Source of the DNA: Moritella sp. F3
Lineage (GTDB): Bacteria > Pseudomonadota > Gammaproteobacteria > Enterobacterales > Moritellaceae
Reading direction: 5' to 3'
Assembly (NCBI RefSeq): GCF_015082335.1
Contig: NZ_BLRL01000001.1
Coordinates: forward strand, 186,001-250,000
DNA: 64,000 nucleotides
The notes beneath the pieces were generated by a model. That model was not told the DNA's origin, did no database searches, and saw only the letters and a program-made list of their open reading frames with translations. This document shows, piece after piece, positions 48,321 through 59,080 of this stretch; positions within the stretch are counted from its first letter, which is position 1; each line of letters opens with the position of its first letter. The position numbers and the translations under genes are program-made.

Positions 48321-49037
48321 CTACACCGCACGTTGTAGTAACATAGATTTAATATTACCGATTGCTTTTGTAGGATTTAGACCTTTAGGGCACACATTTA
48401 CACAGTTCATAATACCGTGACAACGGAATACACTAAACGCATCATCTAATTCAGATAGACGTTGGTCAGTTGCCGAGTCACGACTATCAACTAAGAAACG
48501 ATAAGCCGCTAATAAACCAGCAGGACCCACGAACTTATCAGGGTTCCACCAGAATGATGGGCATGATGTTGAACAACATGCACATAAGATACACTCGTAT
48601 AATCCATCTAACTTTTCGCGTTCTTCAGGTGATTGAAGGTTCTCGCGAGCAGGTGGAATAGCACTGTCATCTGTAATTAAGAACGGTTTAATACGTGCAT
48701 AATTATCATAAAACTGCGACATATCAATAACAAGATCTCGAACCACTGGTAAGCCTGGTAGTGGACGAATAACAATCGTGTTGTTCATGTTTAAATCAGA
48801 TAGCGGTGTAATACATGCTAGGCCATTTTTGCCATTCATGTTTACACCATCAGAACCACACACACCTTCACGGCAAGAGCGACGGAAAGATAAAGATGCA
48901 TCTGTTTCTTTTAATTGAATAAGCGCATCAAGCACCATCATGTCAGAACCTTCAGGTACTTCAAGGCTCATTTCTTGCATTTTAGGTTTGCTATCAACAT
49001 CAGGGTTATAGCGATAAATTGAAAATTTAACTTGCAT
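48321..49037 (-). CDS. sdhB: succinate dehydrogenase iron-sulfur subunit SdhB
   Basis: A 238-residue subunit with three clusters: 2Fe-2S (SCREGVCGSDG...ACIT), 4Fe-4S (CILCACCSTSCP) and 3Fe-4S (CHGIMNCVNVCPKGLNP). It moves electrons from SdhA flavin to quinone at the membrane. Typical length. Confidence 0.97.
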   Translation of the reverse strand: MQVKFSIYRYNPDVDSKPKMQEMSLEVPEGSDMMVLDALIQLKETDASLSFRRSCREGVCGSDGVNMNGKNGLACITPLSDLNMNNTIVIRPLPGLPVVRDLVIDMSQFYDNYARIKPFLITDDSAIPPARENLQSPEEREKLDGLYECILCACCSTSCPSFWWNPDKFVGPAGLLAAYRFLVDSRDSATDQRLSELDDAFSVFRCHGIMNCVNVCPKGLNPTKAIGNIKSMLLQRAV

Positions 49038-49052
49038 AGGTATCCCTTTTGT

Positions 49053-50834
49053 TTAGTAAACGCGTGCTTTTGGCACGAAGTGTTTCAACTGTTCTTCAGT
49101 CAATAAATTAGGTGATAAGTTCACATCACGCGTAACCATTGTTTCTGATTCAGGTTGATACAGCGAGTGACATAACCAATTCGCATCATCACGATCTGGG
49201 TAATCAAAACGGCTGTGTGCACCACGGCTTTCTGTACGGAAGTTAGCAGCATGCGCTGTTGCATATGCAGTTTCCATCAAGTTATCCAACTCTAGACATT
49301 CAATACGTTGCGTATTAAATTCTGAAGATGTGTCATCTAGACGTGCATTTTGTAAACGTTTACGGATTGTACGTAACTGCTCAAGACCTTCAGCCATTGA
49401 TTCACCTTCACGGAATACCGAGAAGTTAAGTTGCATACATTCTTGTAAATCTTTACGAATTTGAACCGGATCTTCACCGTCTTGGTTATTTTCCCAACGG
49501 TTCAGGCGTTCAAGAGACGCATCAACATTTGCATCAGTCGCTTCTTTAGGCTCGGGGATCTTATCCAGTTCAGTACCTAAATAGTTACCAGCAGCACGGC
49601 CAAAGACAACTAAATCAAGCAACGAGTTACCACCTAAGCGGTTTGCACCGTGTACAGATACGCAAGCGATTTCACCAACAGCAAATAAACCAGCAACAAC
49701 TTCCATGTTGCCTTCTTCATTACGTGTTAGTACTTCACCATTCACATTCGCAGGTAAGCCACCCATCATATAATGACAAGTTGGGATCACTGGAATTGGT
49801 TCTTTCACTGGATCAACGTGGGCAAATGTACGAGATAATTCACAAATACCAGGTAGACGTGATTCAAGTACTTCTTCACCTAGGTGATCAAGTTTTAGTT
49901 TAATGTGTGGACCCCAAGGACCATCACACGCACGACCTTCACGGATTTCAGTCATCATTGAACGAGCAACAACGTCACGACCAGCAAGATCTTTTGCGTT
50001 TGGCGCATAGCGTTCCATGAAACGTTCGCCATCTTTATTTAGTAGGTAACCACCTTCACCACGACAACCTTCAGTTACAAGTACACCTGCACCTGCAATA
50101 CCTGTCGGGTGGAACTGCCACATTTCCATATCTTGCACAGGAATGCCAGCTCGAATAGCCATACCAACACCGTCACCAGTATTAATGTGTGCATTCGTTG
50201 TAGAAGAATAGATACGACCTGCACCACCAGTTGCAAATACTGTCGCTTTCGTTTTGAAGTAGCAAATCTCACCACTTTCAATATCAATCGCAGTACAACC
50301 AGTAATAATACCTTCGTCATTTTTAACGAGGTCTAACGCATACCATTCAGAGAAAACTTTCGTTTCATTCTTTACATTTTGTTGATAAAGAAGGTGCAGT
50401 AATGCATGACCAGTACGATCGGCTGCAGCTGCAGTACGAGCCGCCTGTGCGCCACCGTATGCAAGAGACTGGCCACCAAACGGACGTTGGTAAATAGTGC
50501 CGTTTTCAAAACGTGAGAATGGTAAACCCATATGCTCAAGTTCTAAAATAGCTTCAGGACCTGTCTTACACATAAACTCGATAGCGTCTTGGTCACCGAT
50601 ATAATCAGAGCCTTTAACAGTATCGTACATGTGCCATGTCCAATCATCTTCATGTGAATTACCTAAAGCAACGGTAATACCACCTTGAGCAGATACGGTA
50701 TGTGAACGAGTTGGAAAAACTTTAGATAAAAGTGCACAACTTTTACCTGACTTAGATATTGATAGCGCAGCACGCATACCAGCACCACCGGCGCCAATAA
50801 CTACTGCATCAAATTCGCGAACTGGAATACTCAC
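49053..50834 (-). CDS. sdhA: succinate dehydrogenase flavoprotein subunit SdhA
   Basis: A 593-residue flavoprotein. FAD site [11 protein letters not shown], the covalent-FAD His in [13 protein letters not shown], and catalytic Arg/His motifs [15 protein letters not shown] and [19 protein letters not shown]. Oxidises succinate to fumarate. It abuts sdhD (stop of sdhD at 50835). Confidence 0.97.
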   Translation of the reverse strand: MSIPVREFDAVVIGAGGAGMRAALSISKSGKSCALLSKVFPTRSHTVSAQGGITVALGNSHEDDWTWHMYDTVKGSDYIGDQDAIEFMCKTGPEAILELEHMGLPFSRFENGTIYQRPFGGQSLAYGGAQAARTAAAADRTGHALLHLLYQQNVKNETKVFSEWYALDLVKNDEGIITGCTAIDIESGEICYFKTKATVFATGGAGRIYSSTTNAHINTGDGVGMAIRAGIPVQDMEMWQFHPTGIAGAGVLVTEGCRGEGGYLLNKDGERFMERYAPNAKDLAGRDVVARSMMTEIREGRACDGPWGPHIKLKLDHLGEEVLESRLPGICELSRTFAHVDPVKEPIPVIPTCHYMMGGLPANVNGEVLTRNEEGNMEVVAGLFAVGEIACVSVHGANRLGGNSLLDLVVFGRAAGNYLGTELDKIPEPKEATDANVDASLERLNRWENNQDGEDPVQIRKDLQECMQLNFSVFREGESMAEGLEQLRTIRKRLQNARLDDTSSEFNTQRIECLELDNLMETAYATAHAANFRTESRGAHSRFDYPDRDDANWLCHSLYQPESETMVTRDVNLSPNLLTEEQLKHFVPKARVY

Positions 50835-51179
50835 TTATAACCCCCAAAGAACAACAAAACCAACAAGCGCATAAATAAATGCAGTGGTTGTTAGAACAAA
50901 CTGTAATGCACCACGTAAACCAGTTGGTTTAACATAGTCAGTTAATACCTGCCATACACCAATCCACGCATGGATGACGATAGCAATAAGGGTAAGAAGG
51001 GTGAATACTTTATTGCCAGTGCTTGCAAAAAAATCAGTCCATACTTGATAAGTAAGATCATTAAATGCAACGAAACCAACAAAATAAAATGTATAAAGTG
51101 CCATAATGATGGCTGTCGCACGGATCATGATAAAATCATGCGTACCACTACGGCCATAACTTGCTGCGTTAGTTACCAT
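50835..51179 (-). CDS. sdhD: succinate dehydrogenase membrane anchor SdhD
   Basis: A 114-residue protein with three membrane helices (about 20-40, 55-77, 90-112). ALYTFYF and the haem/quinone-side [14 protein letters not shown] are characteristic. Overlaps sdhC by 7 nt. Confidence 0.95.
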   Translation of the reverse strand: MVTNAASYGRSGTHDFIMIRATAIIMALYTFYFVGFVAFNDLTYQVWTDFFASTGNKVFTLLTLIAIVIHAWIGVWQVLTDYVKPTGLRGALQFVLTTTAFIYALVGFVVLWGL

Positions 51180-51559
51180 ACCATTATCCCCGCTAGGATT
51201 GATAAAACAACGGTTGCAACAAAAGATACTTTCGCACTTAATGCACCCGATTCAAGCTCTTCAAAGTAACCCATGTCCATCAATAAATGACGGATGCCGC
51301 CAGCAATATGATATGCCAATGCAGTTAGGATTCCCCAAAGAATGAATGTACCAAAGAAACCAGACACAATTTCTTGTGCATTTTGGAAACCTTGTTCAGA
51401 AGATAATGATTCTGCTAGTAACCATAACAGGATACCCACAGCAAACAGCATTATTACACCAGAAATACGGTGTAGTATCGATGCGATTGCTGTGATTGGC
51501 ATGTCTATAGTCTGCAGATCTAAATTTACAGGTCTTTGCTTTTTCACGATATCGCTCAC
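51173..51559 (-). CDS. sdhC: succinate dehydrogenase cytochrome b556 subunit SdhC
   Basis: A 128-residue protein with three membrane helices and haem-ligand His in [16 protein letters not shown]. The start is a GTG at 51559 ([15 protein letters not shown]), aligned with E. coli [19 protein letters not shown] lies four bases upstream. First gene of an eight-gene operon sdhCDAB-sucABCD. Confidence 0.95.
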   Translation of the reverse strand: MSDIVKKQRPVNLDLQTIDMPITAIASILHRISGVIMLFAVGILLWLLAESLSSEQGFQNAQEIVSGFFGTFILWGILTALAYHIAGGIRHLLMDMGYFEELESGALSAKVSFVATVVLSILAGIMVW

Positions 51560-51942
51560 TCAGCTCCATTGAGCATTGTTATTATTATGATGCGGATCAC
51601 AGAATTGTATTATTTTAATAACAAATTCCTTTCAAATGAAAGCCCTTGTTTATTTCTTGTTCAAAATACAAATAAAACAATAATTATAAGTACTTAGACT
51701 ACATGAACTTAATTAAAACAAGGACTCTTGATCCGTGTGTAAGTATACCTATATCACAATTTATTTACAATTATAAAAGGTCATCACGCAACATTTACGT
51801 CAGAATTGAAACATAGGTTAACCTTTTAGTGTTTTTTCTTTGATTATTCTGTAACAAAATTGACATTAGTAATTAATAGAGGTAGCTTTAAGCTCGAATT
51901 TCATGAAGAAATCTAATTATAAATAAGCAAAGGAGACGTGCT
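51560..51942. promoter_or_regulatory. divergent sdhC-gltA control region with a CRP-type site
   Basis: The 383-bp AT-rich region between sdhC (-) and gltA (+) holds TATGATGCGGATCACA at 51586-51601, matching 12 of 14 specified positions of the CRP consensus, 26 bp before the sdhC GTG. Minus-strand TATAAT hexamers lie at 51688-51683 and 51775-51770, without good -35 partners. On the plus strand TTGACA at 51860-51865 is followed after 17 bp by TAGCTT, a possible gltA promoter. No ORF with support was seen in the gap. Confidence 0.45.
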
Positions 51943-53232
51943 ATGGCTAATCAAAAGGCCACGTTAAACCTACCCGGCCAAGAGCCAGTTGAATTTCCAA
52001 TTTTATCTGGTACAGCTGGTCACGATGTTATCGACATTCGTACCCTAGGTAGTAAAGGATATTTCACCCATGATCCAGGTTTTATGGCAACGTCATCGTG
52101 TGAGTCAAAAATTACTTATATTGATGGTGTAGAAGGTATCCTACTACATCGCGGTTACGCTATTGATGATTTAGCATTTAATGCGGATTATTTAGAAGTT
52201 TGTTATATTATTCTTTATGGTGATGCACCGACTAAAGAACAATATGAAGCCTTCAAAGCAACAGTACATAAACATACTATGGTGCACGAGCAATTCGCAT
52301 CATTCTTCAAAGGTTTCCGTCGTGATTCACACCCGATGTCGATTCTTTGTGGTGTATCTGGCGCACTTGCAGCGTTCTATCACGATTCATTAGACGTTAC
52401 TAATCAACGTCACCGTGAAATCTCAGCATTCCGTTTGTTATCTAAAATGCCGACTATTGCTGCAATGTGTTACAAGTATTCAATTGGTCAGCCTTTTGTA
52501 TACCCAGACAATAGCCTTTCATATGCTGGTAACTTCCTTAAAATGATGTTCTCAGTACCTTGTGAAGAGTATGTGGTTAACCCTGTTGTTGAAACAGCGA
52601 TGGATCGTATCTTTACGTTACATGCTGACCATGAACAAAATGCATCGACCTCTACAGTTCGACTTGCCGGTTCATCAGGTGCTAACCCATTTGCATGTAT
52701 CGCGGCTGGTATTGCATCACTTTGGGGACCTGCTCACGGTGGTGCAAACGAAGCTTGTCTAAACATGCTCGAAGAGATCGGCAGTGTTGATCGCATTCCT
52801 GAGTTCATCGCACGTGCGAAAGACAAAGATGACCCGTTCCGTCTAATGGGCTTTGGCCATCGTGTTTATAAAAACAAAGATCCTCGTGCAACAGTAATGC
52901 GTAAGAGCTGTCACGAAGTACTAAGTGAACTAAACATTGATGATCCACTATTAGATGTAGCAATGGAACTTGAGCGTATTGCGCTTGAAGACCCTTACTT
53001 CATCGAGAAGAAACTATATCCAAATGTAGATTTCTACTCAGGTATCACGTTACGTGCAATTGGTATCCCAGTTTCTATGTTCACGGTTATTTTTGCATTA
53101 GGCCGTACCGTAGGTTGGATTGCACATTGGAACGAAATGTTAAGTCAACCTGGACAGAAAATTGGTCGTCCTCGTCAGTTATACACTGGTGAAGCACACC
53201 GTCCATTTGAGTCACTCGCTGACCGCGACTAA
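51943..53232 (+). CDS. gltA: citrate synthase GltA (type II)
   Basis: A 429-residue enzyme that condenses acetyl-CoA and oxaloacetate. Catalytic motifs: [27 protein letters not shown] and [14 protein letters not shown]. Length and N-terminal domain are those of the NADH-sensitive hexameric proteobacterial form. AAGGAGA lies six bases before the ATG. Divergent from the sdh-suc operon. Confidence 0.97.
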   Translation: MANQKATLNLPGQEPVEFPILSGTAGHDVIDIRTLGSKGYFTHDPGFMATSSCESKITYIDGVEGILLHRGYAIDDLAFNADYLEVCYIILYGDAPTKEQYEAFKATVHKHTMVHEQFASFFKGFRRDSHPMSILCGVSGALAAFYHDSLDVTNQRHREISAFRLLSKMPTIAAMCYKYSIGQPFVYPDNSLSYAGNFLKMMFSVPCEEYVVNPVVETAMDRIFTLHADHEQNASTSTVRLAGSSGANPFACIAAGIASLWGPAHGGANEACLNMLEEIGSVDRIPEFIARAKDKDDPFRLMGFGHRVYKNKDPRATVMRKSCHEVLSELNIDDPLLDVAMELERIALEDPYFIEKKLYPNVDFYSGITLRAIGIPVSMFTVIFALGRTVGWIAHWNEMLSQPGQKIGRPRQLYTGEAHRPFESLADRD

Positions 53233-53261
53233 TACAAACGTTACCGTTAAAAGACTATAGT

Positions 53262-53297
53262 AAAAGGCCTCTGGATTTATTCAGAGGCCTTTTTTAT
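53262..53297 (+). terminator. intrinsic terminator of gltA
   Basis: Perfect 12-bp stem AAAAGGCCTCTG / CAGAGGCCTTTT with an 8-base loop and a T-run. Confidence 0.9.
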
Positions 53298-53406
53298 TGC
53301 TGTGCTATACAAGGATTAGGCCTGCAACATAAACGACTCTCGCCAAGGTAATCTCATCGGTATACTTATCAGCTAATACCCTATTCTTCCTAGCTTTATT
53401 CAGAGC

Positions 53407-53436
53407 TAGCGATAATCTAATCATAAATTATCGCTA
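53407..53436. repeat. inverted repeat downstream of crbS
   Basis: TAGCGATAAT / ATTATCGCTA, perfect 10-bp arms with a 10-base loop, 23 bp past the crbS stop. No T-run, so a weak terminator or 3'-end stabiliser. Confidence 0.45.
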
Positions 53437-53458
53437 CAATTTAATAGTGCATCAGAGA

Positions 53459-56400
53459 TTAACGTATAAACTGTGTTTGTAATGTTTCGGTTAATTGTGC
53501 ACTCATCATCGCTCTCAGCGCAGCTGGCTTAACAAGCTTACGTAATAAGCCAACTTTAGCAACAGCAGCCTTATCAGCAATACCGGGCTCAGTTGTAGCC
53601 GTAATTAAGATTGCAGGTGTAGTTGGGTTAATCTCTCTTAATTCGGAGATTAAAGTCAGTCCATCTTCACCATTGTCTAATTGATAATCCACTAATAAAA
53701 TATCGAAATCACATTGCTTAAATAGCGCCTTAGCACTGGCAATGGAGTTCGCACCATAAACTTCACAATCCCAGCTACTCATTAGCTCTAACATACCTTC
53801 CAAAATAGCAGGGTTATTATCGATACACAGTACTGCTGTGCCAGTCAGATCTGTTGGTGCAAGCATCGGTGCTATGTGATCTTGCTGTAATGCCGTCGCT
53901 TCACTCAATTGTAAACTGAAGCGGCAACCTCTACCGGCGATGGAATCAAGTCGTAACTGATGCTGTAGTAATATCGATAGACTGTTACAGATGCTAAGTC
54001 CTAGCCCTAGCCCATCATTCGAACCATTATTGTCCTCTAACTGGCTGAACTGTTCGAACACTCTAGCTTGGTCGTTAACTGCAATACCGGGTCCATTGTC
54101 TAATAACTGGATACTTAACTGACCACTTCTTCGACGACAACCGAGCAATACTCGTCCAGGACTCGCATAGCGAAAGGCATTACCAATTAGATTTTGTAAA
54201 ATACGACGTAACAGATGTTTATCGGTATTAACCCAATGTTTGGTCGGCATAATCGTAAAAATCACACCATGTTGCTTTGCTGCCGCTGAAAACTCCTTAG
54301 CAAGCTGGCTAAATAAATCATTCAAAGCAAACGTTTCAATATGCGGTTTAATACTACCGCTCTCAATTCGAGCTACTTCCGCTAAATTAACAATCATCTC
54401 GTTGGCGACTTTTAACGATAGGTCAATACTACTGACCTGACGTTGCTGGTTTTCATTTAACGTTGATTGACTCGCTAATGCAGACGTGAACAAACGTGCC
54501 GCTTCAAGTGGTTGTAGCAAGTCGTGACTACAAACTTGGAGGTAATGGCTTTTCTTACTCAAGGCTTCATCAGCAACAATCCTTGCCTTAGCTAGCTCTT
54601 TATTGGCTTTTTCTAGCTTTTTAGTTCGCTCTGCTACCCGTGTTTCTAGATCTTGATTGGCTTCTTTTAATACCTGCTCTGCTTGTCTAAATGCAGTAAT
54701 ATCAGAAAAAACCATTAAGAAGCCGCCATCGGGTAATGGGTTTCCTTCAATTCGAATGACCTTCCCGTCTTCACGTAAACGTTCAGAGTTATGTGATTTT
54801 CTTAAGCGCAGAAAATCGAGTCGTTTCTTTACGTGTGCTTCAATATCCCCCCAACCACATAAACCACGCTCAGCATTGAAGCGTATGAGTGACTCAACTG
54901 GACAGCCCACGCTAAGAATATCATCAGGATAATTAAATAACTCCGCGTACTGGTTATTCCAAGCGACTAACTCGAGTTCATCATTAACGATCGAGATCCC
55001 ATCTCTGGTATTTTCTATCGCGCTTTTTAGCAAATTCTGGCTAAATTCCTGTCGATGACTTGATGCATTTCCCACTAAAGTGGCCAGTTCATCTAACGCA
55101 AAATCATGCCCATCTAACGCCGAGTTGAGTACCAAACGTGCAGATGACGATCCCATCACACTGGATAAAACTTTCTCGGCATGCTCAAGTGCATAGTCAG
55201 ATTTTTCCTTGGCGGTATAACCTAACGTAATCGCGACCTGTTCAAAAGCTTGAAAACTTTTAGAGGCTTTGTCATCGCCCACAAACTGCGCAGTCAGTAA
55301 CAATAATTCATCTACTGATATGGCTTGCCTTTTTGACTTGGCTTTACGCTTACTTTCAACTAATGAGGGTGGTAACTGCCGTTTTAAGAACAAGGCTCCT
55401 TGGATCCGTTCTTGTATACTGGTTCTCGTCACTAACGATATAAGGATCATCGTGACAATATTAACCGTCAAACAAAATAAATTTATCGCGGTTGAACTGG
55501 TAAGCAAAGTGTCTTGTAGCGGTCCTTGATAGAGACCTAACTGCGGTAAAAAATTAAGTATAGTCCACAATGAAAAGCCCAAACTGATGCCAGTAAACAC
55601 CCCTTTCAATGTTGCTCGTCGCCAATAAAAAGCCGCAACTAAAGCAGGTGTAAGTTGCGCTAATGCACCTAATGCCGTAGCCCCTAAGCTAGCCAAAGCC
55701 GTCGGAGGTATGAACAAAAACACCAGATAACTCAGGAAAATAACAAATAATACTAGCACCTTACGAATGCTAAGCAGCTTTAATCTAAACGCTTTGTACT
55801 GGGTGGGATGTTTATTTTTTTTGAACAAAAATGGGAACACAATTTCATTACTGAGCATGGTACTCAAGGCAATTGTAGATACGATCACCATAGAACTAGC
55901 CGCTGAAATAGCCCCTAAGAATGCAAACAAAGTTAACCACGTTTGATCTTGATACCAAGGTAACACCAACACATACATATCTGCAGGTACGCTATTACCA
56001 AGCAGTAAGTAACCCGCTAGCCCCAGTGGCGCAGAAAAAAATGCAAAGACCAGCAAATATAATGGGAATACACGGCGACTCAGCCAAGCATCTTGTTCAT
56101 CACGCAGTTCAACAATCATGACGTGAAATTGCCTTGGTAATACAAAGAAAGCAGCCATCACGATAATAATCATGCCAAACATGGCACTTAAATCGGGGAA
56201 TTGTAATGCACTTTCTAAGTCCGCGTTCGCGCTGGCTTTCTGCCAAATATCCTGTGGCGAATCAAAGACAACATAACAAATGAAAATGCCGACACTGGCA
56301 AAAGCAATGATTTTAACTAACGCTTCAAACGCGATGGCCAGCATGATACCCGGATGACGTTCTGTGACATCAATATTGCGAATACCAAATAAAATGCTAA

Positions 56401-56899
56401 AGCCAGCCAATACAAAACTGGTCACTAAGCCCAGCTGCCATGGCATAAAATCTTGTTGGATTTGTAATTGTTGGAAAGAATACACAATCGCTTTAATTTG
56501 TAAGGCGATATAAGGCATAGTCCCAAGCAACGAAACAATCGTGACCAAAATAGCTAATGCATGGGACTTACCAAAACGAGCGGCGAGCAAATCGGCGATA
56601 GAGGTTAAATTGAAGTTAATACTGGTTTGAATAATACGCTGTAAAAACGGCCATGCGAAAACAAGCAATAAGATAGGACCTAAATAAATAGGTAAATATG
56701 AATACACATTAGTAGCAGCCTGCCCTGTCGTGCCAAGAAAACTCCACGAAGTACAATAAACAGACACGGCAAATGCATATATTAATGCTTGCCGTTTTCC
56801 TTGGATCAGATGCCGGTATTTGTCACCTAAATAAGCAATCAAAAATAACAACGCGATATAAAAAAAACTTAATAGCATCAACTGCCAATTTTCAAACAT
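53459..56899 (-). CDS. crbS: SSS-domain hybrid histidine kinase CrbS
   Basis: About 1,146 residues. The N-terminal half (1-500) is a sodium/solute-symporter-like domain with about 13 membrane helices; then a linker, a PAS domain (about 640-740, NTRDGISIVNDELELVAWNN), a coiled coil (LEKANKELAKARIV), HisKA (VCSHDLLQPLEAARLF, phospho-His about 792), HATPase (NLIGNAFRYA, GLGLSICNSL) and a C-terminal receiver (phospho-Asp about 1071 in LLVDYQLD). This matches CrbS, which with CrbR controls acetyl-CoA synthetase and the acetate switch in Vibrio cholerae. Start at ATG 56899 with AGG upstream; a TTG six codons earlier is unnecessary. Encoded near actP, which supports the assignment. Confidence 0.85.
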   Translation of the reverse strand: MFENWQLMLLSFFYIALLFLIAYLGDKYRHLIQGKRQALIYAFAVSVYCTSWSFLGTTGQAATNVYSYLPIYLGPILLLVFAWPFLQRIIQTSINFNLTSIADLLAARFGKSHALAILVTIVSLLGTMPYIALQIKAIVYSFQQLQIQQDFMPWQLGLVTSFVLAGFSILFGIRNIDVTERHPGIMLAIAFEALVKIIAFASVGIFICYVVFDSPQDIWQKASANADLESALQFPDLSAMFGMIIIVMAAFFVLPRQFHVMIVELRDEQDAWLSRRVFPLYLLVFAFFSAPLGLAGYLLLGNSVPADMYVLVLPWYQDQTWLTLFAFLGAISAASSMVIVSTIALSTMLSNEIVFPFLFKKNKHPTQYKAFRLKLLSIRKVLVLFVIFLSYLVFLFIPPTALASLGATALGALAQLTPALVAAFYWRRATLKGVFTGISLGFSLWTILNFLPQLGLYQGPLQDTLLTSSTAINLFCLTVNIVTMILISLVTRTSIQERIQGALFLKRQLPPSLVESKRKAKSKRQAISVDELLLLTAQFVGDDKASKSFQAFEQVAITLGYTAKEKSDYALEHAEKVLSSVMGSSSARLVLNSALDGHDFALDELATLVGNASSHRQEFSQNLLKSAIENTRDGISIVNDELELVAWNNQYAELFNYPDDILSVGCPVESLIRFNAERGLCGWGDIEAHVKKRLDFLRLRKSHNSERLREDGKVIRIEGNPLPDGGFLMVFSDITAFRQAEQVLKEANQDLETRVAERTKKLEKANKELAKARIVADEALSKKSHYLQVCSHDLLQPLEAARLFTSALASQSTLNENQQRQVSSIDLSLKVANEMIVNLAEVARIESGSIKPHIETFALNDLFSQLAKEFSAAAKQHGVIFTIMPTKHWVNTDKHLLRRILQNLIGNAFRYASPGRVLLGCRRRSGQLSIQLLDNGPGIAVNDQARVFEQFSQLEDNNGSNDGLGLGLSICNSLSILLQHQLRLDSIAGRGCRFSLQLSEATALQQDHIAPMLAPTDLTGTAVLCIDNNPAILEGMLELMSSWDCEVYGANSIASAKALFKQCDFDILLVDYQLDNGEDGLTLISELREINPTTPAILITATTEPGIADKAAVAKVGLLRKLVKPAALRAMMSAQLTETLQTQFIR

Positions 56900-57013
56900 A
56901 CCAGAACCTACTAACAACTATTGAAATACGACTAACGTCGAATGAGTGACTATTCTGCTAATCCACTATTAGGACGTCACAGGGGGAGCCATTCAATAAC
57001 GATAATATCAATA

Positions 57014-57076
57014 ACCAAGCTACTTAAAGATCGACAAACGACGCCGTAAAGGAAGGAATTAGAAAAATAGCTTGGT
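57014..57076. repeat. spaced inverted repeat upstream of crbS
   Basis: ACCAAGCTA (57014-57022) and TAGCTTGGT (57068-57076), perfect 9-bp arms 45 bp apart, in the 203 bp between crbS and the small unknown gene. Function unknown. Confidence 0.5.
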
Positions 57077-57102
57077 AAAGACTATGCAACATAGCAGCAA
57101 AA

Positions 57103-57540
57103 CTACAGCAAGGTTTCAAACTCACTAATGTAATTACCACCTTTAATGGATGCGATTAACCTTAGTTTATAGCTCGCTGTATTATTGCTCCTAGCCAACT
57201 CTCGCAGGGGTGTTTGTGCTTGCCAGTAATAATTACTTTGTACTTGAGTCAAAGGGTATGCTGTCGCATTGTCATTGCTATCAACCAAAAATAACACCGC
57301 CTCATCGAGTGGAAAAGTAGAGTTGATAATCGTTGAACCAGCTTTGTCAAATACGTTAACTTTAAAGTCTCCGCTTATCAATACGCATTCACCTGCCAAT
57401 ACCGCACAAGAAAATTCAGGTACTAATGTGATCAACTTCGTTTCATCTGCATCATACTCTATAAAATAATCCGATGCGACATAGCCGAGTACGGCTAACA
57501 ATGGCGCGACTAGTACCGCCACTTTAGTGTGCTTATTCAT
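57103..57540 (-). CDS. hypothetical membrane-anchored protein between crbS and crbR
   Basis: A 145-residue protein with an N-terminal hydrophobic helix (KVAVLVAPLLAVLGYVASDYF, about 6-25), probably an uncleaved anchor, and a periplasmic beta-rich body with two Cys (SCAVLAGECVL) placed for a disulfide. The start is the ATG at 57540, four bases after the crbR stop, with AAGGA upstream; a TTG one codon earlier is not needed. Lying inside the CrbS/CrbR cluster suggests a link with sensing, but I recognise no domain. Confidence 0.75.
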   Translation of the reverse strand: MNKHTKVAVLVAPLLAVLGYVASDYFIEYDADETKLITLVPEFSCAVLAGECVLISGDFKVNVFDKAGSTIINSTFPLDEAVLFLVDSNDNATAYPLTQVQSNYYWQAQTPLRELARSNNTASYKLRLIASIKGGNYISEFETLL

Positions 57541-57544
57541 CAAT

Positions 57545-58213
57545 TTAATCCTTTAAATTTTCGCTGTAATCGGCGACATCAAGTTGCCCCAACATCATTG
57601 CAGCTTGTGTTCTGTTACGTACATTCAACTTACGAAAAATAGCACTGGCATGGGCTTTAACCGTCGCTTCTGCAACACAAAGCTTGTCACCAATTTGCTT
57701 ATTGAGCAGACCTTCAGAAAACATCATTAAAATACGATATTCTTGCACCGTTAACTTAGCTATAGCTTCGTCCGCAACATTGCTCACTTCTTCTTGTACT
57801 TTTTCAAACGTCCCCGGAACCCATAACTGTCCAGACAGTACCTGAGTAATGGCGGTTATGATTGTTGGTACCGATTCTGATTTAGGTACAAAACCGGATG
57901 CACCGTGCTGCATCGCTTTAACAATGATCGTTTCATCACTGTAGGCAGAGATAACCACTACCGGAATATCTGGATATTGCTTGCGAATACGGATCAGGTG
58001 ATCAAAGCCATGCGCTCCAGGAATATTAAGGTCTAATAATAAAAGATCAGCATCGGCGTTTTGAACTAAACATTCACTGATAGTTTCAACCGTTTCAGCC
58101 TCGAGCCACTGTGTGGTATTAAATTGTTCTTTTAAGGCGATCAACAATGCTTGGCGAAAAAGGGGGTGATCATCAGCTATGATGATTTTTTCAGGCATTA
58201 CGTGCATACTCAT
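57545..58213 (-). CDS. crbR: LuxR-family response regulator CrbR
   Basis: A 222-residue NarL/FixJ regulator: receiver with IIIADDHPLFRQA, phospho-Asp D61 in LLLDLNIPG, Lys in GASGFVPKSE; C-terminal LuxR helix-turn-helix (LTVQEYRILMMFSEGLLNKQ, VAEATVKAHASAIFRKLNV). The pairing with CrbS and the vicinity of actP mark it as the acetate-responsive regulator. The start is one of three ATGs (58213, 58207, 58198) and cannot be settled; MPEKIII would be the shortest. Confidence 0.85.
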   Translation of the reverse strand: MSMHVMPEKIIIADDHPLFRQALLIALKEQFNTTQWLEAETVETISECLVQNADADLLLLDLNIPGAHGFDHLIRIRKQYPDIPVVVISAYSDETIIVKAMQHGASGFVPKSESVPTIITAITQVLSGQLWVPGTFEKVQEEVSNVADEAIAKLTVQEYRILMMFSEGLLNKQIGDKLCVAEATVKAHASAIFRKLNVRNRTQAAMMLGQLDVADYSENLKD

Positions 58214-58324
58214 CCATGTATCACTACAAATAATTAACCTCCACTATACATGACAGCGTGTTACCAAACTGTGACCAAGTTAACTTGCTGCGCTCGCAGT
58301 ATTCGACTTAACTCATCCAACTCA

Positions 58325-59029
58325 CTAACTGAAAGCACTTGTGATCAAAGACTTAAGCTTAGTGTTCCCCTTCAATTCTGAATGCTGTACTTTAGCCATA
58401 AACAATTCTGCCGTGGCGATGGCATCATTCAAGGCATTATGTGCGGAATAATGCGGTAATCCATACTCACTGCGTAAATTAGTCAAATGTAACGTCGATG
58501 GCGCATAAGCTTGACTGTACCTGTCGTGGCGTTTTTTCGCTAACGCTAATGTATCAATAATAGGAAATATTGGTGCCATGCCATAAAGCTTAATGCATGC
58601 TTGTTCGAGAAAGTTTTTTTCAATCTGAGCGTAATGCACCAACATTGTTTTTCCTGCCAATGCCGTTAATAAGTCTTCGACTACGCTTGCTAATGGTCGG
58701 CCGCTGGCTTTTTCTTGATCTGTAATGGTATGGATCGTAACATTGTCACCTTCCAGTTCGCAGTGAGCTGCAACAATTTGATGATAACAACTATCTAGCC
58801 TAATCTGGCTATCCGCTAACGCAACGTACCCTATGCTTAAGATATTATCTTGTTTCGCATTCAAGCCTGTTGTTTCAAAATCAACGGCTAAAATATCACT
58901 GGCCATGATAGGCAATTCAAGATCGATAATGGGTACACTTAAGTATTGTTTTAACGCCCCTTCAGGTGCCTTCGCCAGCAAGCGTTTACGTTGTGTTTCT
59001 AAACTAAAAAACGATTGTATTAGGTTCAT
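58325..59029 (-). CDS. DnaQ-like 3'-5' exonuclease
   Basis: A 234-residue DEDDh exonuclease: ExoI AVDFETTGLN, ExoII VHYAQIEKNFLEQA, ExoIII SAHNALNDAIATAELF. It resembles the DNA polymerase III epsilon family but is a separate, acetate-cluster-associated copy lacking a polymerase-binding tail. It lies 51 bp downstream of the CBS/DUF294 gene in the same direction; that pair commonly travels together. The substrate is unknown. Confidence 0.85.
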   Translation of the reverse strand: MNLIQSFFSLETQRKRLLAKAPEGALKQYLSVPIIDLELPIMASDILAVDFETTGLNAKQDNILSIGYVALADSQIRLDSCYHQIVAAHCELEGDNVTIHTITDQEKASGRPLASVVEDLLTALAGKTMLVHYAQIEKNFLEQACIKLYGMAPIFPIIDTLALAKKRHDRYSQAYAPSTLHLTNLRSEYGLPHYSAHNALNDAIATAELFMAKVQHSELKGNTKLKSLITSAFS

Positions 59030-59080
59030 AATATGTCCTTACTAGATTTACCTACATCTACGGCAACGACCCGCTAACGT

